A stretch of 8,496 nucleotides of DNA from JALZEG01 sp046263255. Its GTDB lineage: Bacteria > Actinomycetota > CADDZG01 > WHSQ01. Location: positions 1 to 8,496 of the forward strand of contig JBHELD010000024.1 of the NCBI GenBank assembly GCA_046263255.1. Direction: 5' to 3'. The notes beneath the pieces were generated by a model. It saw only the letters and a list, made by a program, of their open reading frames with translations, searched no databases and was not told the origin of the DNA. Of this stretch, positions 7,162-8,496 are shown one piece after another (positions within the stretch are counted from its first letter, which is position 1; every line of letters starts with the position of its first letter). The position numbers and the translations under genes were made by a program.

Positions 7162-7652
7162 CAGACCGCCTGCCTCCCGGCCGCGTACTCGCCGCGCTGG
7201 ATCTTCTCGTGGAGCAGCATGATCCCGTCCATCAGCATCTCGGGACGCGGAGGGCATCCCGGAACGTAGATGTCGACCGGAACGATCTGGTCGACGCCCT
7301 GGACGAGCGCGTAGTTGTTGAAGATGCCGCCGCTCGACGCGCACACGCCCATCGAGATCACCCACTTGGGCTCCGTCATCTGGTCGTAGATATGCCGGAG
7401 CACGGGGGCCATCTTCTGCGAGACGCGCCCGGCGACGATCATGAGATCGGACTGGCGCGGCGACCCGCGGAAGGCCTCCATCCCGAAGCGCGCGAGGTCG
7501 TGGCGCGGCATCGTCGTGCCCATCATCTCGATCGCGCAGCACGCGAGGCCGAACGTTGCCGGCCACAGTGAGGACTTGCGGGCCCAGTTGACCAGCTTGT
7601 CGAGCTGCGTCGTGACGAAGTTGACGCCGAGCGAGTCGCTCACTCCGCCCAT
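7161..7652 (-). CDS. nuoB: NADH-quinone oxidoreductase subunit B (NuoB), cluster N2 subunit
   Basis: Carries [4Fe-4S] cluster N2, the terminal donor to quinone. It has 163 residues from ATG at 7652. The ligands are the tandem pair C38-C39 (GLACCAIEMM), C104 (GVCASSGG) and C133 (PGCPPRPE), matching the PSST/20-kDa family. WARKSSLWPATFG precedes the Cys pair, and FRGSPRQSDLMIVAGRVSQK (61-80) and VDIYVPGCPPRPE (126-138) are diagnostic. Two starts are possible. ATG at 7652 overlaps nuoA by 13 bases and has AAAGG at 7662-7666, nine bases upstream. GTG at 7643 would give a GTGA overlap like its neighbours, but its only nearby purine-rich run touches the codon. I prefer the ATG. The longer upstream frame is noise within nuoA and the reductase. 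Confidence 0.97.
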   Translation of the reverse strand: MGGVSDSLGVNFVTTQLDKLVNWARKSSLWPATFGLACCAIEMMGTTMPRHDLARFGMEAFRGSPRQSDLMIVAGRVSQKMAPVLRHIYDQMTEPKWVISMGVCASSGGIFNNYALVQGVDQIVPVDIYVPGCPPRPEMLMDGIMLLHEKIQRGEYAAGRQAV

Positions 7653-8005
7653 TCGAGGCCGCCTTTCTTCCACACGTACGCGTACGCCGCGAACAGGATC
7701 ACCATGAACGCGAGCATCTCGATGAGGCCGAAGAGCTGGAGCCGGTCGTACGCGACCGCCCACGGGTACAGGAACACGGTCTCGATGTCGAAGATGATGA
7801 ACAGCATCGCGACGAGGTAGAACTTGACGGGGAAGCGCTCCCTCTCGTTGCGCTCCTCGGGGATGATCCCGCTCTCGTACGGCAGCAGCTTCGCGCGCGT
7901 CCACTTCCTCGGCGACAGCCGCGACGCGGCCGCGATCGAGGCCACCGCGAACAGCATCGACAGGATGACGAGGAACAGGATCGGAAGGTAGGCGGGAAGG
8001 GTCAC
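7640..8005 (-). CDS. nuoA: NADH-quinone oxidoreductase subunit A (NuoA/ND3)
   Basis: Small membrane subunit at the junction of the peripheral and membrane arms; its TM1-TM2 loop reaches towards the quinone site. It has 121 residues with three hydrophobic helices at about 5-27, 62-84 and 91-112. Family motifs are LLPYESGIIP (40-49), the KFYLVAMLFIIFDIETVFLYPWA stretch at 61-83 (an acidic FDIE within TM2) and VWKKGGLEW near the end. I chose GTG at 8005, giving VTLPAYLPI with GGAG eight bases upstream and two bases after the reductase stop. An in-frame GTG at 8047 would add fourteen residues inside the reductase gene and seems less likely. The loop has Ser45 where ND3 of mitochondria has a Cys. 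Confidence 0.96.
   Translation of the reverse strand: MTLPAYLPILFLVILSMLFAVASIAAASRLSPRKWTRAKLLPYESGIIPEERNERERFPVKFYLVAMLFIIFDIETVFLYPWAVAYDRLQLFGLIEMLAFMVILFAAYAYVWKKGGLEWAE
7662..7666 (-). promoter_or_regulatory. Probable ribosome binding site for nuoB
   Basis: AAAGG lies nine bases before ATG at 7652, inside the end of nuoA. It supports the ATG over GTG at 7643, whose spacing to any Shine-Dalgarno-like run is too short or too long. The match is modest. Confidence 0.45.
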
Positions 8006-8007
8006 GG

Positions 8008-8496
8008 CTACGGCTCCGCCGGGTGTCGAGACGCCAGCTCTTTCCACTCCGCGAGCTTGAGCAACGCTTTGAGCCCTTTCTGCTCCGCATTATGTGCGCG
8101 CGAGTCCTCGAGGTTCGCCAGCAGCGTGAGGGCGAAGCTCATAACGGTCTTCGAGCGCATCCCCAGCGACACGAGCTTCTCCATCAGCACGGGATGGCCG
8201 ATCAGCTTCACGAAGCGGCGGCCGAGCCGGAAGTACGGGCCGTAGGTCTCCTTCAGCTCCTCGGTGTAGCCCGGAAGCGACGGCGACGTCCCGCCGCGGA
8301 GCGCCTCGTCGATGTGTCGCCCGGCGATGCGGCCGGTCTCGTACGCGTACGCGATGCCCTCGCCGTTGCAGGGGTTGATCATCCCGGCCGCGTCGCCGGT
8401 GAGGACGAACCCCGGGCCGTGCGGCGGCCACACGCTCCCGCCCATGAACAGGCGCCCGGCGCGGGGACGGCTGGCGACGGTCTCGTAGCTCACCCC
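8008..8496 (-). CDS. Geranylgeranyl reductase family FAD-dependent oxidoreductase, C-terminal part only
   Basis: The last 162 codons of a gene that begins beyond the right edge. The fragment contains GGSVWPPHGPGFVLTGDAAG followed by MINPCNGEGIAYAYETGR (about 19-56 of the visible part). This is the second FAD-binding motif of the geranylgeranyl reductase family (GDAAG, NP, GEGI) in the p-hydroxybenzoate-hydroxylase-fold flavoproteins. The rest is helical and includes GPYFRLGRRFVKLIGHP. Known family members hydrogenate isoprenoid double bonds in chlorophyll phytyl chains, archaeal lipids or the menaquinone side chain (mycobacterial MenJ). Its position two bases before nuoA suggests co-transcription and makes a menaquinone role plausible, but that is inference; the substrate cannot be read from this fragment. 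The GTG at 8493 is in frame but sits in the middle of the domain, so it is not the true start. Confidence 0.9.
   Translation of the reverse strand, partial: GVSYETVASRPRAGRLFMGGSVWPPHGPGFVLTGDAAGMINPCNGEGIAYAYETGRIAGRHIDEALRGGTSPSLPGYTEELKETYGPYFRLGRRFVKLIGHPVLMEKLVSLGMRSKTVMSFALTLLANLEDSRAHNAEQKGLKALLKLAEWKELASRHPAEP
8014..8020 (-). promoter_or_regulatory. Ribosome binding site for nuoA
   Basis: GGCGGAG on the minus strand ends eight bases before GTG at 8005. It lies inside the last codons of the reductase gene and decides in favour of this start over the in-frame GTG at 8047. Confidence 0.65.

Overview
The window is one uninterrupted minus-strand segment of a respiratory complex I (NADH:quinone oxidoreductase, type I) operon. 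It is read from the right edge to the left edge: the 3' part of a geranylgeranyl-reductase-family gene, then nuoA, nuoB, nuoC, nuoD, nuoE, nuoF and nuoG complete, then the first 252 codons of nuoH, which runs off the left edge. No non-coding stretch is longer than two bases, and no RNA gene, mobile element, CRISPR array, promoter or terminator was seen.

The DNA is very GC-rich (roughly 70% by eye), half of the intact or 5'-complete genes start with GTG, and the gene order reductase-nuoABCDEFGH with separate nuoC and nuoD is one I associate with Actinomycetota. That phylum is my best guess for the host, probably an environmental or metagenomic lineage. The window alone does not give a genus, and another high-GC phylum is possible.

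Layout by role (right to left): 8496-8008 reductase fragment, a FAD enzyme that probably saturates isoprenoid chains, perhaps those of menaquinone. 8005-7640 NuoA, a membrane subunit at the quinone entry region. 7652-6643 NuoB and NuoC, and 6646-5405 NuoD, forming the quinone-reducing connecting module with cluster N2. 5408-3299 NuoE and NuoF, the NADH-oxidising module with FMN, N3 and N1a. 3302-753 NuoG, the large Fe-S scaffold with N1b, N4, N5 and an intact N7 ligand set. 756-1 NuoH, the membrane anchor that completes the quinone tunnel. Electrons would pass NADH > FMN > N3 > N1b > N4 > N5 > N6a/N6b (NuoI, expected beyond position 1) > N2 > quinone. The proton-pumping subunits NuoJ-N are also expected to the left, outside the window.

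Every junction is tight: a 2-base gap before nuoA, then overlaps of 13 (or 4), 1, 4, 4, 8, 4 and 4 bases. This implies one transcript with strong translational coupling; the promoter must lie to the right of the window. I found no undescribed system. The points worth a second look are details of a housekeeping complex: the coupled reductase, an extended low-complexity C-tail on NuoE, a Gly/Pro/His-rich linker in NuoG, an apparently enlarged periplasmic loop in NuoH, a C-terminal tail on NuoF, the perfect N7 motif, and a Ser in place of Cys in the NuoA loop.
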